Below, one piece after another: positions 26,405 through 36,598 of a stretch of 64,000 nucleotides of DNA; position 1 is the first letter of the stretch, and each line of letters opens with the position of its first letter. The stretch spans positions 310,001 to 374,000 of the forward strand of contig NZ_JABMCJ010000094.1 of assembly GCF_013359755.1 (NCBI RefSeq), written 5' to 3'. A program made the translations under genes and the position numbers. Origin of the DNA: Tardiphaga robiniae. Its GTDB lineage: Bacteria > Pseudomonadota > Alphaproteobacteria > Rhizobiales > Xanthobacteraceae. Below the pieces are notes generated by a model. It had not been told where the DNA came from. It did no database searches and saw only the letters and a program-made list of their open reading frames with translations.

Positions 26405-27280
26405 ATGTCCAAGAGCCTGATCGATCTGATCGATATCCTCGATCTCGAGACCATCGAGGTGAACATGTTCCGCGGCCGCAGCCCGAAAACGCGCTGGCAG
26501 CGGGTGTTCGGCGGCCAGGTGATCGGCCAGGCCATGGTGGCTTCGTGCCGCACCGTCGAAGGCCGCATGCCGCATTCGCTGCATTGTTATTTCATTCTGC
26601 CCGGCGACCCGCAGATTCCGATCGTCTACGAGGTCGAGCGCCTGCGCGACGGCAAGAGCTATTCGACCCGGCGTGTCACCGCGATCCAGCACGGCCATGC
26701 GATCTTCTCGATGATGGTGTCGTTCCACGCCGAGGAGGAGGACTCGTTCAACCACCAGGATCCGATGCCGGACGTGCCGCCGCCGGACAAGCTCACTGCG
26801 GAAGAGCTCTCGAAACATCCGATCATCGAGAAGATGCCCGATTTCATCCGCCGCTATTACGAGTCCGATCGGCCGATCGAGCTGCGTCCGGTGGAATTCC
26901 AGCGTTATGCTGGCGAGAAGATTCCGGAGGGGCGGATTAATTTCTGGATTCGTACCGCCGCGAAGCTGCCCGACGATCCGGCGCTCCATATGTGCGCGCT
27001 GGCCTATGCGTCGGACTTTTCGCTGCTCGATTCCATCATGGCCCGCTATGGCCGCACTTTGTTCGACGGTCAGGCGATGGCGGCCAGTCTCGATCACGCC
27101 ATGTGGTTTCACCGCCCGTTCCGCGCCGACGAATGGCTGCTCTACAGCCAGGATTCGCCGAGCGCCCAGAACGGTCGCGGCCTCGCGCGCGGACTGATCT
27201 TCAAGCCCGACGGCACGCTGGTGGCGACCGTGGCGCAGGAAGGCTCAGTGCGCGAGCGCCGCGAGAAGCCGGCGACGTAA
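26405..27280 (+). CDS. tesB: Acyl-CoA thioesterase II (TesB)
   Basis: A 291-residue double-hotdog thioesterase that hydrolyses acyl-CoAs to free acid and CoA. MFRGRSPKTRWQRVFGGQV and HSLHCYFILPGD lie in the first hotdog. The second has ALAYASDFSLLDSIM (the catalytic Asp) and LDHAMWFHRPFRADEWLLY, ending GRGLARGLIFKPDGTLVAT. Length matches E. coli TesB. A partial CtrA-like sequence (GTAA-N7-TTAA, 26363-26377) lies just upstream, of doubtful meaning. The PII gene begins 170 bp downstream. Confidence 0.95.
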   Translation: MSKSLIDLIDILDLETIEVNMFRGRSPKTRWQRVFGGQVIGQAMVASCRTVEGRMPHSLHCYFILPGDPQIPIVYEVERLRDGKSYSTRRVTAIQHGHAIFSMMVSFHAEEEDSFNHQDPMPDVPPPDKLTAEELSKHPIIEKMPDFIRRYYESDRPIELRPVEFQRYAGEKIPEGRINFWIRTAAKLPDDPALHMCALAYASDFSLLDSIMARYGRTLFDGQAMAASLDHAMWFHRPFRADEWLLYSQDSPSAQNGRGLARGLIFKPDGTLVATVAQEGSVRERREKPAT

Positions 27281-27450
27281 GTTGCTCCGCTTCCAGCCAT
27301 GAATCCCGCTTCGCCATCTTGGCGTGCAAACGGCCCGCCCCGAAGGCAGCGTCGCCGCCCAATTTCCACGCGCCATGCCAACGGGGATGGCATAAAGCTG
27401 TCTGATTGCGTAAGCAGGGTCGTACACCGCCCCCCGAAGAGGAATCCTGC

Positions 27451-27789
27451 ATGAAGCTCGTGGTCGCGATCATCAAACCCTTCAAGCTCGATGAAGTGCG
27501 TCAGGCTCTGACGGCCATCGGCGTCCACGGCATGACGGTGACCGAAGTGAAGGGCTATGGCCGGCAGAAGGGCCATACCGAGATGTATCGCGGCGCCGAG
27601 TATATTGTGAACTTCCTGCCCAAACTGCGCCTCGAAATCGCTGTGGCGTCCGACCTCGCGGCCAAGGCGGTCGAGGTCATCTCCACCGGAGCCCGGACCG
27701 GCCAGATCGGCGACGGCAAGATTTTCGTGACCCCGATCGACCACGCCCTGCGTATCCGCACCGGCGAGACCGACAGCGACGCGCTTTAG
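27451..27789 (+). CDS. PII nitrogen regulatory protein, first copy
   Basis: A 112-residue PII signal protein that binds ATP/ADP and 2-oxoglutarate and is uridylylated on a T-loop tyrosine. The T-loop is [17 protein letters not shown] (Tyr51 in the YRGAEY part), and the C-terminal signature is [20 protein letters not shown]. It is about three-quarters identical to the second copy at 28258 by hand count. The ATG at 27451 follows AGAGGAAT and gives the exact family length. A 468-bp gap separates it from the second copy, so it likely has its own promoter. GlnB versus GlnK cannot be decided from sequence alone. Confidence 0.93.
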   Translation: MKLVVAIIKPFKLDEVRQALTAIGVHGMTVTEVKGYGRQKGHTEMYRGAEYIVNFLPKLRLEIAVASDLAAKAVEVISTGARTGQIGDGKIFVTPIDHALRIRTGETDSDAL

Positions 27790-28596
<807 letters not shown>

Positions 28597-28650
28597 GTCG
28601 AATTCCTCGGATTTCGCGCTCACCCATTCTTCAATCAGGAGTCAAACACA

Positions 28651-30090
28651 ATGACGTTTAAGCGTCCCTCTGGCGCGGGATTGGCGGCACTCGCCGTTGG
28701 CCTGTTCGCCGCAACTGCGGCTTACGCCGATCCGACGGTCAACAAGGGCGATAACGCCTGGATGATGACCTCGACGGTGCTGGTTCTGTTGATGACCGTC
28801 CCGGGCCTCGCCCTGTTCTACGGCGGCCTCGTTCGTTCCAAGAACATGCTCTCTGTGTTGATGCAGGTCCTCTACACCGCTTGCATCGTGATGGTGATCT
28901 GGGCTCTCTACGGCTACAGCATCACGTTCACTGGCGGTTCGGCCTATATCGGTGGTTTCTCGAAGGCGTTCCTCGCCGGCGTGACGCCTGACTCGATGGC
29001 TGCTTCGTTCACCGCAGACGCCAACATCTCGGAACTCGTCTACTTCTGCTTCCAGATGACCTTTGCCGCCATTACCCCCGGTCTGATCGTCGGCGCCTTC
29101 GCAGAACGCACCAAGTTCGCCGCGATTGCACTGTTCATCCCGCTCTGGGTGACGTTGATCTACTTCCCGATCGCGCACATGGTCTGGTACTGGGCTGGTC
29201 CGGACGCCATCGTTGCAGCCGCCAAGGCTGTTGCGGCTGCGGCTCCCGATGCGAAGGCTGCGGCTCAGGCCAAGCTTGATGAAGTCATGGCCGATGCTGG
29301 CCAGGTGTTCCTGTGGGGCGCTCTCGACTTCGCTGGTGGCACCGTCGTTCACATCAACGCCGGCATTGCTGGCCTCGTGGGCTGCCTGATCATCGGCAAG
29401 CGCACCGGCTACGGCAAGGAGCTGATGGCTCCGCACTCGCTGACCATGACCATGATCGGCGCGTCCCTGCTGTGGGTTGGCTGGTTCGGCTTCAACGTCG
29501 GTTCGAACCTCGAAGCCTCGGGCACTGCCGCTCTCGCAATGACCAACACCTTCCTCGCAACTGCGGTTGCGGCGATGGCCTGGATGTTCGCGGAGTGGAT
29601 GACCAAGGGTCACCCGTCGCTGCTCGGCGCAGCATCGGGCGCGGTTGCCGGCCTCGTCGCCGTCACCCCGGCTTGCGGCTTCTCGGGCCCGATGGGCGCG
29701 ATGGTTCTCGGTCTGGTCGCAGGCGTCGTCTGCCTGTTCTTCTGCACCGTCGTGAAGAACTCGCTCGGCTATGACGACTCGCTCGATGTGTTCGGCGTCC
29801 ATTGCGTCGGCGGCATCATCGGCGCGCTTGGCACCGGCATCCTGGTCAACCCGGCCCTCGGCGGCACGGGCGTCATGGACTACGTCGCCGGCAAGATCGG
29901 CGACTACGACATGGTCACCCAGATGATCGCGCAGTGTAAGGCTGTCGCGACCACGCTGGTGTGGTCGGGCGTCGGTTCGGCGATCCTGTTCAAGGTCGTC
30001 GACGTGATCGTCGGTCTCCGCGTCAATGTTGAAGTTGAGCGCGAAGGCCTCGACGTCACCGAGCACACCGAACGCGCCTACAACATGTAA
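28651..30090 (+). CDS. amtB: Ammonium channel AmtB
   Basis: A 479-residue Amt/Rh-family channel conducting ammonium. An N-terminal signal peptide (ALAVGLFAATAAYA) is followed by about 11 spans. Family text includes VPGLALFYGGLVRSKNMLSV, FCFQMTFAAITPGLIVGAFA and IAHMVWYWAGPDAI. DFAGGTVVHINAGIAGLVG carries the first pore His, and FGVHCVGGIIGALGTGI the second-pore-His region. An Ala/Lys-rich loop near residues 190-215 is longer than in E. coli. It is co-transcribed with glnK, whose product gates it. A 9-bp hairpin follows at 30102. Confidence 0.96.
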   Translation: MTFKRPSGAGLAALAVGLFAATAAYADPTVNKGDNAWMMTSTVLVLLMTVPGLALFYGGLVRSKNMLSVLMQVLYTACIVMVIWALYGYSITFTGGSAYIGGFSKAFLAGVTPDSMAASFTADANISELVYFCFQMTFAAITPGLIVGAFAERTKFAAIALFIPLWVTLIYFPIAHMVWYWAGPDAIVAAAKAVAAAAPDAKAAAQAKLDEVMADAGQVFLWGALDFAGGTVVHINAGIAGLVGCLIIGKRTGYGKELMAPHSLTMTMIGASLLWVGWFGFNVGSNLEASGTAALAMTNTFLATAVAAMAWMFAEWMTKGHPSLLGAASGAVAGLVAVTPACGFSGPMGAMVLGLVAGVVCLFFCTVVKNSLGYDDSLDVFGVHCVGGIIGALGTGILVNPALGGTGVMDYVAGKIGDYDMVTQMIAQCKAVATTLVWSGVGSAILFKVVDVIVGLRVNVEVEREGLDVTEHTERAYNM

Positions 30091-30101
30091 GCGTCACGAG
30101 C

Positions 30102-30126
30102 CATCCCGGATCATCGGTCCGGGATG
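30102..30126 (+). terminator. Hairpin downstream of amtB
   Basis: CATCCCGGA and TCCGGGATG form a perfect 9-bp stem with a 7-base loop, 11 bp after the amtB stop codon. No T run follows, so termination may be Rho-assisted; the sequence also resembles dispersed palindromes of this family of bacteria. Confidence 0.6.
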
Positions 30127-30285
30127 CTCACAAAGGGATCGGTTGGGGCACTACCCGGCAATGTCCCAACCGTCGAAGGGCTCCAGCGCAAGCTGGGGCC
30201 TTTCACTTTTTGAGGTGCCATTCTAATCCCCGCATAGGCCTGGACGGCCGCTGAACGCGTGATAGCAAGGCCGGCCCCTCGATGG

Positions 30286-30300
30286 TTAATCGCGTCTTAA
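30286..30300. promoter_or_regulatory. Perfect CtrA-type box (TTAA-N7-TTAA) before the dapC-like/ftsK group
   Basis: GGTTAATCGCGTCTTAACC contains an exact TTAA-N7-TTAA, the binding consensus of the alphaproteobacterial cell-cycle regulator CtrA, with an extra GG/CC dyad. It lies 86 bp before the aminotransferase start, in the 295-bp gap after amtB. Control of a group that includes ftsK makes biological sense but is inferred. Confidence 0.6.
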
Positions 30301-30385
30301 CCTCGCCGTATCTATGGTGGTTTGATCTCGTTTCGGCCGATCTCATGGGGCGATCGGCTGCCTTGAAAGTACTGGCGTTTTCCTG

Positions 30386-31615
30386 ATGGCACTCACCGCT
30401 CCTCTTTCCGCGGCGCAAGGCGCTGGCAGCCGGACCTCGGCTGGGCCCGATGGCGAGCGTTCGCCGTTTGCGCGACTGACGGAATTGCTGGCGCCATATC
30501 AGCCGGGCCAACCGCTGATCACACTGTCATTGGGCGAACCGCAGCACCCCGTGCCGGATTTCGTCGGACCGGTCCTCGCCAAACACACCGCCGATTTCGG
30601 CCGCTATCCGATCGCCAAGGGCATTGAGCCGTTCCGCCGCGCCGCCGCGACGTGGATGGGTACGCGCTTCAATCTCCCGCGCGACCTCGATCCGGAAACC
30701 GAAGTGCTGGTGCTGAACGGCAGCCGTGAAGGCCTGTTCTTCGCCGCGATCACGGCCGCGCGCTTTGTCGGCCCGCGTAAAGGCACGCCGGCGATCCTGC
30801 TGCCAAATCCGTTCTATCCAGCCTACGGCGCCGGTGCGCGTGCCGCGGGTTGCGAACCGATCTTCATGCCGACCACAGTGGCCAACGGCTTCCTTCCCGA
30901 TCTCGACGCACTCGATGAGGCCACGCTGGCGCGCACGGTGGCCATGTACGTCGCATCGCCGGCCAACCCGCAAGGCGCCGTCGCGACGCCCGCTTACTTC
31001 AAGAAGCTGCACGACCTCGCGCTGCGCTACGGTTTCATCGTGCTATCAGACGAATGCTATTCGGAAATCTACACACACGCCGCGCCCGGCAGCATGCTGG
31101 CGTCAGCCGGACCCGACTATGCCAATGTCGTTGCGTTCCAGTCGCTGTCTAAGCGCTCGAACCTGCCCGGCATGCGCGTCGGCTTCGTCGCCGGCGACAA
31201 GAAATTCCTCGGCGCATTTCACGAACTGCGCAATGTGGCCGCACCGCAGGTCCCGGTGCCGCTGCAGCAGGTCGCGGTTGCCGCCTATAGCGACGAAGCA
31301 CATGTGGAAGAGAATCGCAGGCTCTACCGCCTGAAGTTCGATCTTGCGGATCAGATCCTCGGCAATCGCTACGGCTACAAGCGCCCGGCTGGCGGCTTCT
31401 GTCTGTGGCTCGATGTCTCCGCATATGGCGGCGACGAAGAGGCAGCCGTGAGACTGTATCGCGATGGCGGCGTGCGCGTGGTGCCCGGAAGTTATCTGGC
31501 GCGCCCGCAGGCCGACGGCAGCAATCCCGGCGCCGGCTATATTCGTTTGGCCATGGTGCAGGACAGTGAAACGACAGCCGAGGCTTTGCATCGGCTGGTG
31601 AAGATTTTGAATTGA
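30386..31615 (+). CDS. dapC: PLP-dependent class I aminotransferase, DapC-like
   Basis: A 409-residue fold-type I aminotransferase. NGSREGLFFAAITAARFVG binds the PLP phosphate, and YVASPANPQGAVA holds the Asn contact. DECYSEIYTHAAPG contains the Asp that pairs with the pyridine nitrogen, and FQSLSKRSNLPGMRVGFVAG carries the Schiff-base Lys. Sequence character is that of succinyl-diaminopimelate aminotransferases of lysine/peptidoglycan precursor synthesis, but specificity is not certain. It lies 38 bp before ftsK; a CtrA-type box is upstream of the pair, which would tie wall-precursor supply to division. Confidence 0.88.
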   Translation: MALTAPLSAAQGAGSRTSAGPDGERSPFARLTELLAPYQPGQPLITLSLGEPQHPVPDFVGPVLAKHTADFGRYPIAKGIEPFRRAAATWMGTRFNLPRDLDPETEVLVLNGSREGLFFAAITAARFVGPRKGTPAILLPNPFYPAYGAGARAAGCEPIFMPTTVANGFLPDLDALDEATLARTVAMYVASPANPQGAVATPAYFKKLHDLALRYGFIVLSDECYSEIYTHAAPGSMLASAGPDYANVVAFQSLSKRSNLPGMRVGFVAGDKKFLGAFHELRNVAAPQVPVPLQQVAVAAYSDEAHVEENRRLYRLKFDLADQILGNRYGYKRPAGGFCLWLDVSAYGGDEEAAVRLYRDGGVRVVPGSYLARPQADGSNPGAGYIRLAMVQDSETTAEALHRLVKILN

Positions 31616-31653
31616 AGATCCTGGATTGATGCAGGGCGCATGAGCACTCCGGT

Positions 31654-34140
31654 ATGAGCACCACGATCGAACGCGTCATTCCTCTCGTCGGCCATCTGCC
31701 CGCGTCGATTCGCGAGATGCTGGGACGACGGCTGCGTGAACTGGCGGGCTTTGGCCTGGTCTGCGCCGCAGGAGTCGCGGCGGCAGCGATGATGACGTGG
31801 TCCGTGCAGGACCCGAGCCTGAGCCATGCCACCTCGCGTGCGATCCGCAATGTCGCCGGTTATCCCGGCGCGATCGGTGCCGATCTGTTGATGCAGATTC
31901 TCGGCCTCGGCGCGATCATGATGATTCTCACCATCGCCGTCTGGGGCTGGCGGATGATGACGCATCGGCATTTCGATCGCGAAGCACTGCGCATCGGTTG
32001 CTGGGTCCTTTGCACCATCATCGCATCAGGCTTTGCCAGCTGCTGGCAGCATGGCGGGTCGTGGCCCCTGCCGACCGGCGTCGGTGGCGTGGTCGGCGAC
32101 GCGCTGTTTCGCGCGCCCGCGGTGGTCTTCGGCCCCGTCGGCTTCATCTATCGATTCGTCCTCGGCTTTATTCTCTGCGCGGCGATGATCGTGACTTTCT
32201 TGATCGCCTGCGGCTATGGCGCGCAAGCGAAGGAAGAGTTTGCCGAGATCGATATCGAGGAAGACGACGAGCCATTCGAGGAAGACGAAACCCGCGATCG
32301 CAGCTCGATCTCGGTCTCGCTTGGCTGGGCGGCGCATGCCGTGATGAGCGCGAAGGCGCGTCTCGGCCGTTTCCTCTCGTTGGTCTACGGCAAGATGGTT
32401 GCAAGCGAGCCCAAGGTGCGCGCGGCCTCCTTCGAACGTCAGGAACCGAACCTCGGCGGTCGTCGTAACAGCCCGTCAATTGCGCCGCGCGACGAAGACG
32501 AGAGCGATCACGACGAGGACGAAGAGCAGGACTACGAGGAAGAAGAAGAGGAAGAGGAGCCCGCCCCGAAGGCGCGCAAGAAATCCTCGGCCAAGGAGCC
32601 GGTGCGCAAATCCAACGGCAAGTTCGAACTGCCCTCCGTCGGCATGCTCACCGCGCCGAAGGCCGCCGATCGCAAGCCGCTCAGCAAGGCCGAACTCGAA
32701 GCCAATTCGCGCGCGCTGGAAGGCGTGCTGCAGGACTTCGGCGTGCGCGGCGAAATCGTCAAAGCCAATCCCGGCCCCGTCGTCACGCTGTACGAACTCG
32801 AACCCGCACCCGGCATCAAGTCGTCGCGCGTGATCGGCCTTGCCGACGACATCGCGCGCTCCATGAGCGCGCTGTCCGCCCGCGTCGCCGTCGTCCCCGG
32901 TCGCAACGCCATCGGCATCGAGCTGCCGAACGCCCATCGCGAAAACGTCTACTTGCGCGAACTGCTGACCGTGCAGGACACCAATGACGGCAGCATCAAG
33001 CTCCCGCTCTGCCTCGGCAAGAATATCGGCGGCGAGTCGATCATCATCGATCTTGCGCGTACGCCGCATATGCTGATCGCCGGTACCACCGGATCGGGCA
33101 AGTCGGTCGCGATCAACACCATGATTCTCAGCCTGGTCTACCGGCTGCGGCCGGATCAGTGCCGCCTGATCATGGTCGACCCGAAGATGCTCGAACTCTC
33201 CGTCTATGACGGCATCCCGCATCTGCTGACGCCGGTCGTGACCGATCCGAAGAAGGCCGTGGTCGCACTGAAATGGGCCGTGCGCGAGATGGAAGAGCGC
33301 TACAAGCGCATGGCCAAGCTCGGCGTGCGCAATATCGACGGCTATAATGCGCGCCTCGTGGAAGCCAAGGCCAAGGGCGAGGAGCTCTCGCGCACCGTTC
33401 ACACCGGCTTCGACAAGGAAACCGGCAAGGCGATCTACGAGGAAGAGAAACTCGATCTCGCGCCGCTGCCCTATATCGTCATCATTGTCGACGAAATGGC
33501 CGACCTGATGATGGTCGCCGGCAAGGACATCGAAGGCCTGGTGCAGCGTCTCGCGCAGATGGCACGCGCCGCCGGTCTCCACGTCGTCCTCGCCACGCAG
33601 CGTCCGTCGGTGGACGTCATCACCGGCACGATCAAGGCGAACTTCCCGACGCGTATCTCCTTCCAGGTCACGTCGAAGATCGACAGCCGCACCATCCTGG
33701 GTGAGATGGGTGCCGAACAACTGCTCGGCCGCGGCGACATGCTCTATATGGCTGGCGGCGGCCGCATCTCGCGCGTACACGGTCCTTTCGTGTCGGACGA
33801 GGAAGTCGAGAAGGTGGTGCGCCACCTGAAGACGCAGGGCGAGCCGGAATATCTCGAGGCGGTCACCGCCGAAGAACCGGAAGAGGGCGAGGACGGCGCG
33901 GTATTCGATTCGACCGGCATGGGTGCCGATGGCGGTGGTGGCGATCTGTTCCAGCAAGCCGTTGCCATCGTGAAGCGCGACCGGAAGGCGTCGACCAGCT
34001 ACATCCAGCGCCGGCTGCAGATCGGTTACAATCGCGCAGCGTCGCTGATCGAGCGCATGGAAAACGAAGGCATCGTCGGTCAGCCCAACCATGCCGGTAA
34101 ACGCGAGATTCTGATCGAAGAAGAAGAAAGCGGGTTCTGA
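31654..34140 (+). CDS. ftsK: DNA translocase FtsK
   Basis: An 828-residue septal DNA pump. Four membrane spans lie in residues 25-190 ([17 protein letters not shown] to [18 protein letters not shown]). A very acidic linker near 270-310 then leads into a basic stretch. The motor has Walker [16 protein letters not shown] near residue 481 and Walker [15 protein letters not shown] near 615, then [19 protein letters not shown]. The gamma domain, which reads KOPS DNA signals and activates XerD, is at the C-terminus ([20 protein letters not shown]). The protein clears chromosome termini from the closing septum. LolA and xthA genes follow on the same strand. Confidence 0.97.
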   Translation: MSTTIERVIPLVGHLPASIREMLGRRLRELAGFGLVCAAGVAAAAMMTWSVQDPSLSHATSRAIRNVAGYPGAIGADLLMQILGLGAIMMILTIAVWGWRMMTHRHFDREALRIGCWVLCTIIASGFASCWQHGGSWPLPTGVGGVVGDALFRAPAVVFGPVGFIYRFVLGFILCAAMIVTFLIACGYGAQAKEEFAEIDIEEDDEPFEEDETRDRSSISVSLGWAAHAVMSAKARLGRFLSLVYGKMVASEPKVRAASFERQEPNLGGRRNSPSIAPRDEDESDHDEDEEQDYEEEEEEEEPAPKARKKSSAKEPVRKSNGKFELPSVGMLTAPKAADRKPLSKAELEANSRALEGVLQDFGVRGEIVKANPGPVVTLYELEPAPGIKSSRVIGLADDIARSMSALSARVAVVPGRNAIGIELPNAHRENVYLRELLTVQDTNDGSIKLPLCLGKNIGGESIIIDLARTPHMLIAGTTGSGKSVAINTMILSLVYRLRPDQCRLIMVDPKMLELSVYDGIPHLLTPVVTDPKKAVVALKWAVREMEERYKRMAKLGVRNIDGYNARLVEAKAKGEELSRTVHTGFDKETGKAIYEEEKLDLAPLPYIVIIVDEMADLMMVAGKDIEGLVQRLAQMARAAGLHVVLATQRPSVDVITGTIKANFPTRISFQVTSKIDSRTILGEMGAEQLLGRGDMLYMAGGGRISRVHGPFVSDEEVEKVVRHLKTQGEPEYLEAVTAEEPEEGEDGAVFDSTGMGADGGGGDLFQQAVAIVKRDRKASTSYIQRRLQIGYNRAASLIERMENEGIVGQPNHAGKREILIEEEESGF

Positions 34141-34333
34141 GAGTTTGACCCCGCCGATGGACAATCCCGCTTTTGAGTCGCGAAATCGCCACAGCTCCGG
34201 GTTAGCGCCTGCGCTGGCGGCGCCAGCCGCGGCGGGGGCGCAAGAGACCACCGGCCGGACCGCAAAACCGGTACCCATTCTGACGCAAAGCGCGGTAAAA
34301 TGCGCCGAACCCGCCGAGCAGGACGACGCCTTG

Positions 34334-35188
34334 ATGAGACGCCCGACCCATCACGCCGCAGACCGGTCTTTCCTGCGCATCGGCGCAGCCGGCCTCGTCG
34401 CGACGTTTGTCGCCGCCATTGTGGCGCCCTCGGCCGATGCCCAGTCAATCCCATTGCCGCGACCTGCACCGCAGGCGCGCAGCAATGGCAGTTTCCAGAT
34501 GTCGGCCTCCGAGCCCCCGGCCGTTCGGCCGCCAGTTGCAATCGCACCCAAGACATCGGCGACGACATCCACGCCACCGAATCCAATCATTCCGGATCCG
34601 CGCCGCAACGTTCCCGCCAGCATTTTCATGAGCTTCGACGCCAATCAGAAGGCGCAGGCGAGCAAGGTCAGCAGCTATCTGTCATCGCTCAGCAATCTGA
34701 GCGGTAACTTTGTTCAGGTGGGCCCGGACGGCAGCCGCACCACCGGTGACTTCTTCATCCAGAAGCCCGGCAAGGTCCGTTTCGAATATGATGCACCGAC
34801 GACCATCGCCATGGTGTCCGACGGCCAGTCGCTCGCCGTCCGCGATTCCAAGCTGGCAACCCAGGACATCTACCCGCTGTCGCAGACACCGTTGCGCTAT
34901 CTGCTGTCCGATCGCATCGATCTGATGAAGGACACCAATGTGGTCGCCGTCAGCGCTGACGACCTCTATACGTCGGTGACCATTGAGGAAAAGAACGCGC
35001 TGGTCGGCACCTCGCGCCTGATGCTGATGGTCGGCACCAAGGATGGACAGCTCAAGCAGTGGACCGTCACCGACCCGCAGGGCTATGACACCACGGTCGC
35101 GATCTACAATCTCGATACCGCGAAAAAGCCCGACCCGGGGCTGTTCAAGATCGACTTCACCAAGTATCCCACCAGCGGCGCGAATTAG
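34334..35188 (+). CDS. lolA: Outer-membrane lipoprotein carrier protein LolA
   Basis: A 284-residue LolA-family periplasmic chaperone that ferries lipoproteins from the inner to the outer membrane. A signal peptide (IGAAGLVATFVAAIVAPSADA) is followed by a long Pro/Ala-rich segment to about residue 95. The LolA fold then includes FVQVGPDGSRTTGDFFIQKP, GKVRFEYDAPTTIAMVSDGQ and YPLSQTPLRYLLSDRIDL. I chose the ATG at 34334 because it sits directly before the signal peptide; the open frame reaches back to the end of ftsK. The low-complexity segment between signal and fold is longer than in E. coli LolA. xthA follows 66 bp downstream. Confidence 0.88.
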   Translation: MRRPTHHAADRSFLRIGAAGLVATFVAAIVAPSADAQSIPLPRPAPQARSNGSFQMSASEPPAVRPPVAIAPKTSATTSTPPNPIIPDPRRNVPASIFMSFDANQKAQASKVSSYLSSLSNLSGNFVQVGPDGSRTTGDFFIQKPGKVRFEYDAPTTIAMVSDGQSLAVRDSKLATQDIYPLSQTPLRYLLSDRIDLMKDTNVVAVSADDLYTSVTIEEKNALVGTSRLMLMVGTKDGQLKQWTVTDPQGYDTTVAIYNLDTAKKPDPGLFKIDFTKYPTSGAN

Positions 35189-35254
35189 TTTTCGCTGCAG
35201 GCGATGCCCTCATGATGAGCAGGCGCGCTTGCGCCGTCTCACCATCGGATTTCC

Positions 35255-36070
35255 ATGCGTTTTTCCCTGACCACCTGGAATATCAATTCGGTGCGATTGC
35301 GCATCGACCTTGTCGCCAAGTTTCTCGAAGAGATGCAGCCGGATGTGCTGTGTCTGCAGGAAACCAAGTGCCCGGACGATGCCTTTCCGCTCAAGCGCTT
35401 CAAACAGCTCGGTTATGACCATGTCGTGCTGAACGGGCAGAAGGGCTATCACGGCGTCGCCATCGTCTCGAAACTTCCATTCGAGAGCAGCGACATCCGC
35501 GTGTTCTGCAACAATCTGGACTCACGCCACATCTCGGTATCGTTCGGCGAAAAGGCCGGCATGGCCGTGCCGCTGATCGTGCATGATTTCTATGTGCCTG
35601 CCGGCGGCGACGTTCCGGATCCGGACGTGAATGCGAAGTTCGCGCACAAGCTCTCGTTCCTCGACGAGATGAAGACCTGCGAGCCGCTGCATCCGCGCGG
35701 CGATGCGCGTCATATCCTGGTCGGCGATCTCAACGTAGCACCGCATGAGAATGACGTGTGGTCGCACAAGCAGATGCTGAAGATCGTGTCGCATACGCCG
35801 ATCGAATGCGAAAAGCTGCTCGCCGTGCAGAGCGAGGGCAACTGGATCGACGTCGCGCGCGAACGCATTCCACTGTCGGAAAAGATCTACACGTGGTGGA
35901 GCTACCGCGCCGCCGACTGGGCGGTGTCGAATCGCGGCCGCCGCCTCGATCACATCTGGGTGTCGTCCGCGCTAAAAGATTCGATCCGCGACTTCACCGT
36001 CACGTCAGATGCACGCGGCTGGGAGCGACCATCGGATCACGTCCCGGTCACGACGGTGCTGGAGCTTTGA
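35255..36070 (+). CDS. xthA: Exodeoxyribonuclease III
   Basis: A 271-residue exonuclease III/AP-endonuclease that cuts DNA at abasic sites and trims 3' ends. TTWNINSVRLRIDLV and LCLQETKCPDDAFP hold the first metal-binding Asn and Glu. YHGVAIVSK, FYVPAGGDVPD and HILVGDLNVAPHENDVW carry the catalytic Asp/Asn pair; RLDHIWVSSAL and RPSDHVPV give the final Asp-His. Length is standard. It closes the rightward dapC-like/ftsK/lolA/xthA run and converges on the cyclic-nucleotide-binding gene with six bases between stops. Confidence 0.97.
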   Translation: MRFSLTTWNINSVRLRIDLVAKFLEEMQPDVLCLQETKCPDDAFPLKRFKQLGYDHVVLNGQKGYHGVAIVSKLPFESSDIRVFCNNLDSRHISVSFGEKAGMAVPLIVHDFYVPAGGDVPDPDVNAKFAHKLSFLDEMKTCEPLHPRGDARHILVGDLNVAPHENDVWSHKQMLKIVSHTPIECEKLLAVQSEGNWIDVARERIPLSEKIYTWWSYRAADWAVSNRGRRLDHIWVSSALKDSIRDFTVTSDARGWERPSDHVPVTTVLEL

Positions 36071-36076
36071 TATCAG

Positions 36077-36526
36077 TTACTGGCTGAGCTTGGCGCCGAT
36101 CAGCGTCACGTCGCTGGCGAGCTGACTGACGCGAGTCGCCATGTCGTCACGCAGACGGCGCGCGGCCGCGGGATCGCTGTCAAGCACGCGCTGAAACAGG
36201 CTGCGTGTGATCCGGATCGTGCTGGAATATTCCGTGGCGACCGCCGTCGAGGGCCGCTGCATCGCCACCAGTAATGCAAGTTCGCCCATCAATGTGCCGG
36301 GGCCTGCGATCACTTCATGATCGCTGCCGTCGTCGAGGCTGATGCGGAATGCGCCGTTCTGGACGACGTAGCCGCAATCGGCATCGTCGCCCTGCCGAAA
36401 CAACACCGAGCCCCGCGCAAATTCCTGCTGCTCGGAACCGATCGCGATCACGCGCAAAGCGGCGATACCCAACAGGCGCAATGTCGGGACGCGCTCAAGC
36501 AGGGCTACATCATCATCGATCGACAT
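36077..36526 (-). CDS. Cyclic nucleotide-binding (CRP-like sensor) domain protein
   Basis: A 149-residue protein made of one cNMP-binding domain. EFARGSVLFRQGDDADCGYV, then GAFRISLDDGSDHEVIAGPG and TLMGELALLVAMQRPSTAVA give the beta-roll and the phosphate-binding cassette (GELALL...RPSTAVA). No DNA-binding helix-turn-helix or effector domain follows; the C-terminal helices (AAARRLRDDMATRVSQLAS) end the chain. It may act as a small stand-alone sensor. I chose the ATG at 36526 (MSIDDDVALL). It lies 72 bp downstream of the response regulator gene on the same strand, so the two may be co-transcribed. Confidence 0.87.
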   Translation of the reverse strand: MSIDDDVALLERVPTLRLLGIAALRVIAIGSEQQEFARGSVLFRQGDDADCGYVVQNGAFRISLDDGSDHEVIAGPGTLMGELALLVAMQRPSTAVATEYSSTIRITRSLFQRVLDSDPAAARRLRDDMATRVSQLASDVTLIGAKLSQ

Positions 36527-36598
36527 GCAGAACCGTGTGATCGGGACGCGCAAAGGAGGATACCGAACAGCTAATGGCGAATCGGCTCCCGAATCGTA

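Noticed and set aside
27376-27395. Possible sigma-54 promoter before the first PII gene
   Set aside because: A GG-N10-GC spacing exists (GGATGGCATAAAGC) but the flanking bases do not match TGGCAC and TTGC.
28642-30066. 474-codon open frame antisense to amtB
   Set aside because: Asp/His/Arg-rich shadow of a membrane protein gene; no start signal or domain.
32500-32600. GAAGA-rich tract that looks like a simple repeat
   Set aside because: It encodes the acidic linker of FtsK in frame and is a normal family feature.
32476-34278. 600-codon open frame antisense to ftsK
   Set aside because: Mirror of the FtsK motor domain; low-complexity composition and no family motif.
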